In this document: positions 15,868-24,043 of the stretch, one piece after another
How the letters are laid out: each line of letters starts with the position of its first letter
Numbering within the stretch: position 1 is the stretch's first letter
Assembly (NCBI GenBank): GCA_023459495.1
Contig: JAEWTL010000090.1
Location: 6,064 to 70,063, forward strand
Direction: 5' to 3'
DNA: 64,000 bases
DNA from: Bacillota bacterium
GTDB lineage: Bacteria > Bacillota > Clostridia > Christensenellales > SZUA-584
The notes under the pieces: model-generated
What the model was told of the DNA's origin: nothing
Seen by the model: only the letters and a program-made list of their open reading frames with translations
The model's database searches: none
Position numbers and translations under genes: made by a program

Positions 15868-16944
15868 TTGCAAAATAGTGTACTTAGCGTTCTGCTCGAG
15901 AAAACCCTTCAGCACGGCGCAACTGACCTGCACATTTGCGTGGGCGCAGCCCCAATGATGCGGGTGAATTCCCGACTGCAAAAAATACCGGATACGGACG
16001 TTTTAGGCCCGGACGACGTGCAACGCATCGTCGTCGAGAGCCTCAGTGAAGCCCGGCTGGCCCAGCTGCAACGCGACAAGGTCATCGACTTTTCGTACTC
16101 CATGCACGGCTTCGGCCGGTTCCGTTGCAATTTCTATATGCAGCGCGGCACCTATGCCGTTGCGATTCGCATGCTGCCGCTTTCCATTCCCCCGTTCGAG
16201 TCATTGAACCTGCCAGAGACAGTGATGCGGTTCACGCGCCGGAACAACGGTCTCGTACTCTGCACGGGTGCTACAGGCTGCGGCAAGTCGACCACGCTCG
16301 CCAGCCTGATCGATACCATCAACCGCGACAACGACTACCACATCCTCACGATTGAGGACCCGGTGGAGTATTTGCACAGCCACCAGCGCAGTATCGTCAC
16401 CCAGCGTGAGATCGGCGAGGACGCGCCTTCGTTTGCGTCGGCGCTGCGCAGCGCCCTGCGCGAGGACCCGGACGTCATCATGGTGGGCGAGATGCGCGAC
16501 AAGGAGACCATGGCCATCGCGCTTTCCGCCGCGGAGACCGGGCATCTCGTATTCTCCACGCTGCATACGGTGGGCGCGGTCAAAACCATCGACCGCATCC
16601 TCGACTCCTTCCCCGCCGACCAACAGAATCAGGTGCGCAGCCAGCTTGCCACGGTGCTTGAAGGCATCGTCTGTCAGCAGCTGCTCCCCAAAAAGAGCGG
16701 TGACGGCCTTATCCCCGCATGCGAGGTTCTCGTGGCCACCCCCGCGGTGCGCAACATGATCCGCGAGGAGAAGCATTTCCAGATCCACAATATCATCCAG
16801 ACCGGCAGGGACTCCGGCATGGTGTCCATGGAGCGCAGCCTCTCGGAGCTCGCGGCATCTGGGATGATCGATGAGATATACGCCAAATACAAGGCTCAGG
16901 ACGTACGGCTGTTTGAGCAGTATCTGAGCCTCAATAAGCATTAG
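15868..16944 (+). CDS. pilT: PilT-class type IV pilus ATPase
   Basis: The 358-residue hexameric ATPase of the GspE/PilT superfamily is of the PilT (retraction) type judging by length and layout: HGATDLHICVGAAPMMRVN at the start, Walker A GATGCGKSTT (about residues 132-141), an Asp box ILTIEDPVEY, Walker B ALREDPDVIMVGEMRD and the His box TGHLVFSTLHT. The start is a TTG at 15868, seven bases after AAGGAGG; an upstream in-frame TTG at 15826 has no site and lies within a hairpin. No PilB-type extension ATPase is present in this operon, so this enzyme may power assembly, retraction or both. Confidence 0.9.
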   Translation: MQNSVLSVLLEKTLQHGATDLHICVGAAPMMRVNSRLQKIPDTDVLGPDDVQRIVVESLSEARLAQLQRDKVIDFSYSMHGFGRFRCNFYMQRGTYAVAIRMLPLSIPPFESLNLPETVMRFTRRNNGLVLCTGATGCGKSTTLASLIDTINRDNDYHILTIEDPVEYLHSHQRSIVTQREIGEDAPSFASALRSALREDPDVIMVGEMRDKETMAIALSAAETGHLVFSTLHTVGAVKTIDRILDSFPADQQNQVRSQLATVLEGIVCQQLLPKKSGDGLIPACEVLVATPAVRNMIREEKHFQIHNIIQTGRDSGMVSMERSLSELAASGMIDEIYAKYKAQDVRLFEQYLSLNKH

Positions 16945-16952
16945 GAGTGCCT

Positions 16953-17996
16953 ATGAGCAAGGAACTTTCGGGCAAGGAGCTTTCATCCCTCTCTCGCCAG
17001 CTTGCGCTGGTGATGGACTCGGAGCTGTCGCTTCAGGAGGGCATGGCGCTCGTGAGCGCACAGACCCAGTCCAAGGCGGTGCAGCTGCTGCTGTCCCGGG
17101 TCACCGTGCGACTCAACGAGGGACAATCCTTAGCCGACGCATTTGCGCAGGAAAAACGCTGCCTGCCGGAATTCTATATCGAGATGGTCCGCATGGGCGA
17201 GCAGAGCGGTAACATGGACAAGGTGTTAAACCGCCTCGCGGACTCGTATGACAAGGACGCCGAGGTCTCCGGCAAAGTGATGTCCGCGGTCACCTACCCC
17301 ATCATCCTGTCTGTGCTGATGGTGTGCGTGATCGTGCTGCTGATCGTTGAGGTGCTGCCCATGTTCGAGGAGGTGCTGGCCTCGCTCGGCGGGCAGATGC
17401 CCGGCATCACCCGTGCGCTGCTGGATATTGGCCGGTTCATCGGCGACTACTTCTACATCGTCATCGCGCTTATCGCCATACTGGTTATCGTGGCGGTTAT
17501 GATGCGTCAGTCCCCGCGCGGCAAAGAGCGGCTGGATGGCTGGGCGCTCAGAGCCCCGATTCAGGGGCGCATTCAGCGCGACATCGCCAGCGTGCGCTTT
17601 GCGCGCGGCCTGTCACTGCTCATCAAAAGCGGCATCGGCATCGCCGAAAGCGTACAGATGGTGGCTGCTACAATGACCAATTCCTATATCCGTGTGCGGC
17701 TAAACAAGGCCGCGGCGGACATTCAAAAGGGCAAACCGTTGGGCGAAGCGATCATTTCCCTCGGCCTGTTCCCCGAGCTGCTGATGCGGGTGTTGGCTGT
17801 GGGCGAAATGACCGGCCATACGGACAATGTGCTCGACAAGACCGCCGACGTGATGGAACGCCGCCTAGACGAACGGCTGGCACGCCTCACGACTGTACTG
17901 GAGCCCGCGCTGATCATCGTACTCTCGCTGATCGTGGGCGTGGTGCTCGTGTCGGTGATTCTGCCCGTCGCGCGCATCATGAACGCTGTGGGATGA
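16953..17996 (+). CDS. pilC: PilC/GspF inner-membrane platform protein
   Basis: The 347-residue protein has two repeated GspF domains (about residues 15-135 and 215-340). Signs are FYIEMVRMGEQSGNMDKVL in the first and LLMRVLAVGEMTGHTDNVL in the second, with three membrane helices near 115-140, 170-190 and 315-340. It forms the membrane base that couples the ATPase to pilin polymerisation. ATG 16953 lies behind TTAGGAG, eight bases after the ATPase stop. The length is a little shorter than typical PilC (about 400), as usual for Gram-positive members. Confidence 0.9.
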   Translation: MSKELSGKELSSLSRQLALVMDSELSLQEGMALVSAQTQSKAVQLLLSRVTVRLNEGQSLADAFAQEKRCLPEFYIEMVRMGEQSGNMDKVLNRLADSYDKDAEVSGKVMSAVTYPIILSVLMVCVIVLLIVEVLPMFEEVLASLGGQMPGITRALLDIGRFIGDYFYIVIALIAILVIVAVMMRQSPRGKERLDGWALRAPIQGRIQRDIASVRFARGLSLLIKSGIGIAESVQMVAATMTNSYIRVRLNKAAADIQKGKPLGEAIISLGLFPELLMRVLAVGEMTGHTDNVLDKTADVMERRLDERLARLTTVLEPALIIVLSLIVGVVLVSVILPVARIMNAVG

Positions 17997-18000
17997 GAAG

Positions 18001-18321
18001 ATGAAGAACGCAAAGCTGCCTTTCATCAGCCTGGTCGTCAGCCTGCTCATACTCGCGGCTGCCGCCTTGGCGCTGCTCTTTGGCCTTTCCGGCTTTACGG
18101 ACAGCTATACCGGCAGGCAGGTTTCCGAGGTGCGCGACACTGTAATTTCGTACGTCGCGCAGTGCTACGCGCTGGAAGGCGCATACCCGCCCGATCTGCA
18201 GTATCTCGCGGACAATTATGGCCTGCAGCTCGACACGGAGCATTATATCTATCACTACGACATGTACGCGTCCAACATCATGCCCGACGTGCGTGTGTTT
18301 GAACGAAAGGCGGGTGAATAG
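18001..18321 (+). CDS. Small membrane-anchored pilin-like protein
   Basis: The 106-residue protein has one N-terminal hydrophobic helix (residues 9-30, LPFISLVVSLLILAAAALALL) followed by a short soluble part rich in Tyr and Asp. It lacks the GFTLxE prepilin site, so it would not be cleaved by a normal prepilin peptidase, but its size, topology and location between pilC and the pilin genes suggest a minor pseudopilin or assembly factor. YVAQCYALEGAYPPDLQYLADNYG resembles the processed part of pseudopilins, where an ALEGxYP stretch is common. It begins five bases after pilC. Confidence 0.6.
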   Translation: MKNAKLPFISLVVSLLILAAAALALLFGLSGFTDSYTGRQVSEVRDTVISYVAQCYALEGAYPPDLQYLADNYGLQLDTEHYIYHYDMYASNIMPDVRVFERKAGE

Positions 18322-18323
18322 CG

Positions 18324-18800
18324 ATGTATTCGCGCAGCAAGGCGATCTCGGTGGAGATGGTCATGGTGATGTTTGTGCTCGTCGTTTTTGCGCTCGTCGT
18401 TTTTTCACTTATCAGCGCAGGCTCAAACGCTTACAGCGGTATCATTGGTGACAAGGAAAACGCACAGAGCGCACGCGTGGCCTACTCTTACATCAGTATG
18501 AAAATCAAACAGAATGACACCACAGGCTGCGTCAGCGTGGAAGAGACGGAATTCGGCAATACGCTGGTCATCTGCTCCGAGAGCAGGGAATACGTTACAT
18601 ACCTGTTCTGCAACGACGGCGCACTGTATGAGTGTGTGACTACGGCGGATGGCGCACCTTCCGTCGCGGCGGGCAACCGTATCACATCGCTCAAAGGGTT
18701 TTCGCTTGAACGGCAGGGCGTCTACATCAACATCACGTGCATTTGCGAAAGCGGCGGCCACCTCCTCACCGTGGAAGGCACCGTGGGGTTACGCTCATGA
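18324..18800 (+). CDS. DUF4860-like pilus operon protein
   Basis: The 158-residue protein has one N-terminal membrane helix (about residues 9-30) preceded by a short SRSKAIS leader, then a soluble domain. ENAQSARVAYSYISMKIKQND is the recognisable part of DUF4860, a domain found in clostridial pilus-like loci. The helix position and the small globular domain fit a minor pilin without a canonical cleavage site. It starts two bases after the previous gene and its stop overlaps the next start (ATGA), so translation is coupled. Confidence 0.7.
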   Translation: MYSRSKAISVEMVMVMFVLVVFALVVFSLISAGSNAYSGIIGDKENAQSARVAYSYISMKIKQNDTTGCVSVEETEFGNTLVICSESREYVTYLFCNDGALYECVTTADGAPSVAAGNRITSLKGFSLERQGVYINITCICESGGHLLTVEGTVGLRS

Positions 18801-19198
18801 AGAACAACAAAGGATTTACACTCGTAGAGGTCATCATATCTATCGGAGCGCTGGGCCTCATCTGCGCGGTTCTGCTGCGGCTTTTTGTGCTCGCGGGCGA
18901 TACCAACGACCGGGCTGCGCAACGGCAGGCGGCGGAGATGGCAGCCGCCTCGGCAGCCGAATCGCTGCTGTGCGCCACCACGCCGGAAGACGGCCTGATG
19001 ATGCTCGGCGCGGTCGCTGTAGATGCGGACGGCAGCTACGCGGTGGACCGGGACGGCTATACCCTGCTGCTGCAGCTGACCCCCCGCGGGAATTATCCCG
19101 GCACGCTCTACGACATCTGCATACAGGCATCGCAGGATGATGAGGTGCTCGCGGAGATCAATACCGCCAAATATTATCCGGAGGAAAGCCATGATTAA
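18797..19198 (+). CDS. Type IV prepilin-like protein
   Basis: The 133-residue protein has the textbook type III signal KGFTLVEVIISIGALG (residues 5-20): a short basic leader, Gly before the cleavage point, Phe+1 and Glu+5, then a hydrophobic helix. This is the only protein in the operon with a canonical prepilin site. It would need a prepilin peptidase, and none is encoded in the window. The soluble part is small (about 100 residues). ATG 18797 overlaps the previous stop. It is either the major or a minor subunit, and abundance cannot be judged. Confidence 0.88.
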   Translation: MKNNKGFTLVEVIISIGALGLICAVLLRLFVLAGDTNDRAAQRQAAEMAAASAAESLLCATTPEDGLMMLGAVAVDADGSYAVDRDGYTLLLQLTPRGNYPGTLYDICIQASQDDEVLAEINTAKYYPEESHD

Positions 19199-19631
19199 GC
19201 GCGTGCTCGCGTCCAGAAAAGGCGCTTCCTCCATACTGGTCATCCTGCTGCTCGTGGTACTTGTGGTGTTCGGCATCGCGGCGCTAACCACCGCCCTTTC
19301 CGGCCTGCGGCTCGGACAAAAGGTAGCGGATTGGAACGAACAGTACTATGGTGCTGAAGCGCAGGCGTGGGAGCGTTGCGCGGAGATCGACCGCACGGTC
19401 GATACTGCTCTTTCCACCGAAACGGCAGACGCGGTGGCAGTGGAAAAAGCGCTGAGCAGACTTGATTTTGATACAACCTGTGAGCAGGCTGACGACGGCT
19501 TGCATATTTCTTATGAGGCGTGGGCGGACAGCGGAAAAGTTGGCATCCGCGCCATGTTGCTGGTCAATCTTTCGGACGGCAGCCTGACCGTGATACAGTG
19601 GCGCGAAGTTCAGCAGGAGGACGCGGCATGA
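19191..19631 (+). CDS. Pilus operon membrane-anchored protein
   Basis: The 146-residue protein begins with a basic leader (MIKRVLASRKGASS) and a hydrophobic helix (about residues 15-36). The RKGASSILVILLLVVLVVF start resembles the N-terminus of PilX/TadE-type minor pilins, with a Gly before the helix but no Glu at +5. The rest has no recognised motif. It overlaps the prepilin gene by 8 bases and the transglutaminase gene by 4, so it clearly belongs to this operon. Confidence 0.65.
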   Translation: MIKRVLASRKGASSILVILLLVVLVVFGIAALTTALSGLRLGQKVADWNEQYYGAEAQAWERCAEIDRTVDTALSTETADAVAVEKALSRLDFDTTCEQADDGLHISYEAWADSGKVGIRAMLLVNLSDGSLTVIQWREVQQEDAA

Positions 19632-20590
19632 GCTTGCGGGTGCGCCACAACTTCATCAGGCGTACGCTGCTCGCACTCCTCACCTGCATCGTTGCGCTGA
19701 TGTGCGCATGTTCAGGCACGATTCCCGCCGTCCAAGGCGTTCAAAGCGTCGAATCCATGGCCGCTGAAGCCCCGGATGATCTTGACGCGTTGTTTGAAGC
19801 CAAGCTGCCGGGACCGGAGCTGCCTCCGGACGTCAAACCGGACGAACCCATCTGTACCGACTATACCTCCTTTGGTCTGCTGCGCATCTGTTATCAGAAC
19901 AAAACGGATAAGAAGCTCAAGCTGCAGGTCATACACGGCGAGGACGGAGAGGACACCATCTACTATAACCTTGACGGTGAAGGTGAGAACGAGGACTTCT
20001 CCCTGCAGTACGGCGACGGCCAATATACGGCGCGCATCATGCAGAACATCGAAGATAACCAATACATCGCAGTGGAAGCCAAAACCTTCGATGTGATGAT
20101 GGACGATGCCACCTGCGCGTACCTGAACTCCATCCAGAACGTTAATTGGAACTACGAGATGCAGCCGATTCAGGACGTGCGCTATATCGTGGCGGATTCG
20201 CTCAGCGAAACGGACGATACCCTTCAGCTCAGCACACAGGATGTGTACGGATACGTGGTGGAGCACATCCGTTATGACTCGGACAAGGTATTTAACCTGC
20301 TGTACGATTACCTGCCCGATATCGTGGATACCTATACGACGAACCTTGGCATCTGCTACGACTACGCCTCGCTGTTTGCCGCCATGCTGCGCAGCATCGG
20401 CATCCCGGCCAAGCTCGTCAAGGGGTACGCGAGCTACGCGCCGGATACCTACCACGCATGGAACGAGGTGTATCTGGATGGTGAATGGATCACCGTAGAC
20501 CCCACGCGGGACGCAACGCTGCGCGCCTCCGGGCTGCACTACGAGCTGCAGAAGGAAGCGGCAGACTATACGATTGTTTACGAGTATTAA
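19628..20590 (+). CDS. Transglutaminase-like secreted lipoprotein
   Basis: The 320-residue protein has a basic start, a hydrophobic segment and cysteines in LMCACSG (residues about 24-29) that can serve as a lipobox, followed by a beta-rich middle part and a transglutaminase-like core. Triad candidates are Cys in LGICYDYASLFAAML, His in TYHAWNEVYL and Asp in TVDPTRDA. The family forms or breaks isopeptide bonds, or acts as a cysteine protease. As the last gene in the pilus operon (ATGA overlap), it may cross-link or process pilus subunits outside the membrane. This role is inferred from position only. Confidence 0.8.
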   Translation: MSLRVRHNFIRRTLLALLTCIVALMCACSGTIPAVQGVQSVESMAAEAPDDLDALFEAKLPGPELPPDVKPDEPICTDYTSFGLLRICYQNKTDKKLKLQVIHGEDGEDTIYYNLDGEGENEDFSLQYGDGQYTARIMQNIEDNQYIAVEAKTFDVMMDDATCAYLNSIQNVNWNYEMQPIQDVRYIVADSLSETDDTLQLSTQDVYGYVVEHIRYDSDKVFNLLYDYLPDIVDTYTTNLGICYDYASLFAAMLRSIGIPAKLVKGYASYAPDTYHAWNEVYLDGEWITVDPTRDATLRASGLHYELQKEAADYTIVYEY

Positions 20591-20679
20591 GAGTTGGGGC
20601 CGGGCAGGGAAACGCGCATAAACGCCTTCCTGTCGCTCTGCAGCTTTTTCATAGGGCCGAGGAATCCGGGCTCGAAAAG

Positions 20680-20716
20680 ATACGCGTCTGAACGTAAAAA
20701 AGGCGCGTATTTTTTA
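20680..20716 (+). terminator. Terminator of the pilus operon
   Basis: ATACGCG and CGCGTAT pair around a 17-base loop, followed by seven T. The 90 bases between the transglutaminase stop and this stem contain further GC-rich self-complementary pieces, but I could not assign a known RNA. Confidence 0.7.
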
Positions 20717-20746
20717 TTGACTTGAACCGGTAATTTATGTTTTAAT
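20717..20746 (+). promoter_or_regulatory. Promoter of the cupin-HTH regulator and pot operon
   Basis: -35 TTGACT at 20717-20722, an 18-base spacer and -10 TTTAAT at 20741-20746. The start would fall near 20753, just before a palindrome. Confidence 0.5.
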
Positions 20747-20757
20747 AAAGTTGCTTT

Positions 20758-20774
20758 GTTTACAAAGAGTAAAC
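20758..20774. promoter_or_regulatory. Palindromic operator before the cupin-HTH gene
   Basis: GTTTAC-AAAGA-GTAAAC is a perfect 17-base dyad just after the predicted transcription start. A TTTGTTTA copy overlaps its left arm (20755-20762) and repeats 22 bases later (20777-20784), about two helix turns. A likely binding site of the regulator encoded next. Confidence 0.6.
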
Positions 20775-20818
20775 TTTTTGTTTAATATAATGTACTTTTT
20801 CGACAGGGAGGACGCGGC

Positions 20819-21358
20819 GTGAACATCGGTAAAAAAGTCAAGAATCTCCGCCTCCGGCTCGGCCTCACGCAGGAAGACCTTGCGGACCGTGCGGAATTGT
20901 CCAAAGGCTTTATCTCCCAGGTGGAACGCGACCTGACCTCCCCCTCCATTGCGACATTGCAGGAGATATTGGAGTGTCTTGGCACCAACCTGAAGGAGTT
21001 CTTCTCCGACACGTCGGAAGCCAAGACCGTATATAAGAAGCAGGACCTGTTCGTCAAAACGGACGAGGAACGCGGCACCGAGGTCGTCTGGCTGCTGCCG
21101 GGCGCGCAAGGCTGCCAACTGGAGCCCATTCTGCTCACCGTAACGCCGGGCGGCAGCACCTGGCCCGATTCTCCCCACGAGGGCGACGAGTTCGGCTATA
21201 TTCTTTCCGGTTCTATCGTGCTGCATCTGGGGGACAAGCAGCACCGCGTGCGCAAGGGCGAGAGCTTCTACTATTCGCCCAAGCAGACGCATTTTATCGA
21301 AAATACCGGGGCGCAGGACGCGCGGGTGCTGTGGGTTGCAGCACCGCCCACCTTCTGA
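20819..21358 (+). CDS. Cupin-HTH (PuuR-like) regulator
   Basis: The 179-residue regulator has an XRE-type helix-turn-helix (residues about 8-62, LGLTQEDLADRAELSKGFIS) joined to a cupin fold (about 105-175, PHEGDEFGYILSGSIVLHLGD and ETLLKG-type turn RKGESFYYSPKQTHF). PuuR-type proteins sense polyamines or related metabolites through the cupin. The GTG start at 20819 follows AGGGAGG. It is the first gene of the potABCD operon, 14 bases before potA, so it probably represses it and itself when polyamines are abundant. Confidence 0.9.
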   Translation: MNIGKKVKNLRLRLGLTQEDLADRAELSKGFISQVERDLTSPSIATLQEILECLGTNLKEFFSDTSEAKTVYKKQDLFVKTDEERGTEVVWLLPGAQGCQLEPILLTVTPGGSTWPDSPHEGDEFGYILSGSIVLHLGDKQHRVRKGESFYYSPKQTHFIENTGAQDARVLWVAAPPTF

Positions 21359-21372
21359 GGGGAGTGACATCA

Positions 21373-22416
21373 ATGGCAAACGTATTGGAGCTTAAAAATA
21401 TCCGCAAGGATTTTGATAAGGACGGCGTACTCAAAGGCATCAGCCTGTCTGTAAAACAAGGCGAATTTATGACGCTGCTCGGGCCTTCGGGCTGCGGCAA
21501 AACCACGCTGCTTCGCATTATCGGCGGCTTTGAGACGCCCGATGAGGGCCGCGTGTTCTTTGACGGAAAGGACATTACCGACGTGCCGCCCTACCAGCGC
21601 AACGTCAACACGGTGTTCCAGCAGTTCGCGCTGTTTCCGCACATGAACGTTTTTGACAACATTGCCTTTGGCCTCACCATCAAGAAGGTGCCCAAAGACG
21701 TAATCCAGGGCAAGGTAATGGACGTGCTGGCGCTGACCGGCCTCAAAGGCTTTGAGCGCCGCCAGATTCAGAAGCTTTCAGGCGGCGAAAAGCAGCGCGT
21801 GGCCATCGCGCGCGCTCTCGTCAACGAACCCAAACTGCTGCTGCTGGATGAGCCGTTGGGTTCTCTCGACTTGAAGCTGCGCAAATCCATGCAGCTGGAG
21901 CTCAAGAACATGCACAAGAAGCTCGGCCTTACGTTCATCTACGTCACGCACGATCAGGAGGAAGCCATGATGCTCTCCGACACCGTGGTGGTAATGCGCG
22001 GAGGCGTCATCCAGCACGTCGGAACTCCAGAGGACGTCTACAACGAACCCAAAAACGCATTCGTGGCGGACTTTATCGGCGAGAGCAACATCTTTCCGGG
22101 CGTCACCCTCTCCCCTACGCTGGCGCGTTTCGCGGGCGCGGATATCCCCTGCCTGCCGCACGGCTTTGCGACCGGCCTCGAGGTGGACGTGGTGGTGCGC
22201 CCTGAGGATATCGACCTCGTAGCGGACGGCGCGCCGATCTCCGGTCTGTGTACCTCTTCGGTGTTCATGGGCGTTCATTACGACATCCGGCTGACGGACG
22301 ACCACGGTTTTGAATGGCTCGTGCAGTCCACAAAGACGCCTGGCGAAGGGAATCGCACCGGCCTGTTTATCGACGACGACTGCATCCACATCATGGAGAA
22401 GGAGGCGGCGGAGTGA
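21373..22416 (+). CDS. potA: Spermidine/putrescine ABC transporter ATPase
   Basis: The 347-residue ATPase has Walker A GPSGCGKTT (about residues 37-45), Q-loop FQQFALFPHMNVFDNI, signature LSGGEKQRVAIARAL, Walker B LLLLDEPLGSLD and switch His in YVTHDQEEAM. After residue 240 comes a TOBE-type regulatory domain. Length and the downstream permease and binding protein genes point to PotA rather than a sugar ATPase. It supplies energy for uptake of spermidine or putrescine. ATG 21373 follows GAGGGGAGTGACATCA. Its stop overlaps the potB GTG. Confidence 0.93.
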   Translation: MANVLELKNIRKDFDKDGVLKGISLSVKQGEFMTLLGPSGCGKTTLLRIIGGFETPDEGRVFFDGKDITDVPPYQRNVNTVFQQFALFPHMNVFDNIAFGLTIKKVPKDVIQGKVMDVLALTGLKGFERRQIQKLSGGEKQRVAIARALVNEPKLLLLDEPLGSLDLKLRKSMQLELKNMHKKLGLTFIYVTHDQEEAMMLSDTVVVMRGGVIQHVGTPEDVYNEPKNAFVADFIGESNIFPGVTLSPTLARFAGADIPCLPHGFATGLEVDVVVRPEDIDLVADGAPISGLCTSSVFMGVHYDIRLTDDHGFEWLVQSTKTPGEGNRTGLFIDDDCIHIMEKEAAE

Positions 22417-23219
22417 AGAGCAAACGCGTAGCATTGCCCTACGTGGTATGGGCGCTGCTGTTCATCCTGGGGCCAATCCTCATCACGCTGTTTTATGCGT
22501 TTGGACAGGATCAGTTCACGTTCGCCAACGTCGCCAAGGCGTTTTCCGGCGACTATTTGCTGATCTTTTTAAAATCGCTGCGCACCGCGCTGTTCGTTTC
22601 GGCGATCTGCCTGCTCGCAGGCTACCCCGCCGCGTATATGGTATCGCGCATGAACGCGCGCACGGCGCAGATGATTATCGTGCTCATGGTGCTGCCCATG
22701 TGGATCAACTTCCTGCTGCGCACCTACGCGTGGCGCATATTGCTGGACGATAACGGGCTCATCAACCAGCTGCTGATGGTGATCGGCATTCCAGCGCAGC
22801 AACTGCTTTACACGCAGGGCGCGGTCGTCATGGGTCTCACGTACGACTTTCTGCCGTTCATGATCCTGCCCATCTATACCGCGCTGCAGAAGATCGACAA
22901 CAGCTTAATCGAAGCCGCGAGGGACCTTGGAGCAAACCGCATCAAGACGTTTTCGCGTGTGATCTTCCCGCTTAGCCTGCCGGGTATCATCACGGGCTTT
23001 ATCATGGTGTTCATGCCCGCCATTACGACCTTCGTCGTCACGCAGCTACTCGGCGGCGGCAAGTACAACATGTATGGCGACCTCATCACAGAGCAGTTTC
23101 TGATGACGCGTGACTGGAACTTCGGCTCGGCGCTCGCGGTCGTGATGTTCCTGCTGATGGCTGTCAGCATGGTCATCATCCGCAGAATTGACAAGGACGG
23201 GGAGGGATACGTACTGTGA
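22413..23219 (+). CDS. potB: Polyamine ABC transporter permease
   Basis: The 268-residue membrane protein has six hydrophobic segments and the EAA loop EAARDLGANRIKTFSRVIFPL that docks on PotA. It has the PotB layout (MWINFLLRTYAW, LPFMILPIYTAL). The start is a GTG at 22413 overlapping the potA stop as GTGA, behind GGAGGCGGCGGA. In-frame codons farther upstream lie inside potA and have no ribosome site. Confidence 0.92.
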   Translation: MKSKRVALPYVVWALLFILGPILITLFYAFGQDQFTFANVAKAFSGDYLLIFLKSLRTALFVSAICLLAGYPAAYMVSRMNARTAQMIIVLMVLPMWINFLLRTYAWRILLDDNGLINQLLMVIGIPAQQLLYTQGAVVMGLTYDFLPFMILPIYTALQKIDNSLIEAARDLGANRIKTFSRVIFPLSLPGIITGFIMVFMPAITTFVVTQLLGGGKYNMYGDLITEQFLMTRDWNFGSALAVVMFLLMAVSMVIIRRIDKDGEGYVL

Positions 23220-24031
23220 AAGCGTTCTTCCGCCGTTTCTATCTGGTCATTGTGCTGATCTTCCTGTACGCGCCGATCCTGACGCTGATCGTGTTTTCGT
23301 TCAACGAATCGCGAACCATGGCGCACTGGGGCGGCTTCTCACTCAAATGGTATGGGGAGCTGTTCACCAACTCGGATATCGTAGGTGCAGTCACTGTGAC
23401 GCTCAGCATCGCGGTGCTGTCTGCGCTGATCGCCACGGTGATCGGTACATTTGCCGCCATTGGCATCAACAACTTTAAAAAGAAACCCAAGGCTTTCATG
23501 ATGAGCCTGTCGTACATCCCCATGGTCAACGCGGACATCGTGACCGGTATCTCAATGCTGCTGCTGTTCATTCTGCTGCAGGTGCCTCGCGGTTATCTGA
23601 CGCTGCTGATCGCACACATCACCTTCTGCCTGCTCTACACGGTGCTTTCGGTGCTGCCACGCCTCAAAGCCATGGACAGCTCGCTGTATGAAGCCGCGCT
23701 CGATATGGGCGCTACGCCGCGTCAGGCGATCCGCCGCGTGGTGATACCGGACATTATGCCCGGAATTGTAACCGGCATGATCCTCGCGTTCACGCTGTCG
23801 TTTGACGACTTCGTGATCAGCTTCTTTACCACGCAGGGCATGCTCTCCAACCTGTCCATCTACATCTACTCGATGGCCAAGAAGGGTATCAAGCCGGAGA
23901 TCAACGCCCTGTCCGCAATCATGTTCGTCGTAGTGATGCTGCTCTTAGTCGTCATTAACAAGCGCAGCCCCGATGTCATCGCGACGCAAAAAAAGAGCAA
24001 ACCCCGCGTGAAAAGCGGAGAATCATTTTAA
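23216..24031 (+). CDS. potC: Polyamine ABC transporter permease
   Basis: The 271-residue second permease has the family opening FLYAPILTLIVFSFNESRTMAHWGGFSLKWY and the EAA loop EAALDMGATPRQAIRRVVIP. It forms the transmembrane pore with PotB. The GTG start at 23216 overlaps the potB stop as GTGA, the second such junction in a row, with GGGGAGGG in front. A 12-base gap leads to potD. Confidence 0.92.
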   Translation: MKAFFRRFYLVIVLIFLYAPILTLIVFSFNESRTMAHWGGFSLKWYGELFTNSDIVGAVTVTLSIAVLSALIATVIGTFAAIGINNFKKKPKAFMMSLSYIPMVNADIVTGISMLLLFILLQVPRGYLTLLIAHITFCLLYTVLSVLPRLKAMDSSLYEAALDMGATPRQAIRRVVIPDIMPGIVTGMILAFTLSFDDFVISFFTTQGMLSNLSIYIYSMAKKGIKPEINALSAIMFVVVMLLLVVINKRSPDVIATQKKSKPRVKSGESF

Positions 24032-24043
24032 AGGAGAGAAAGG

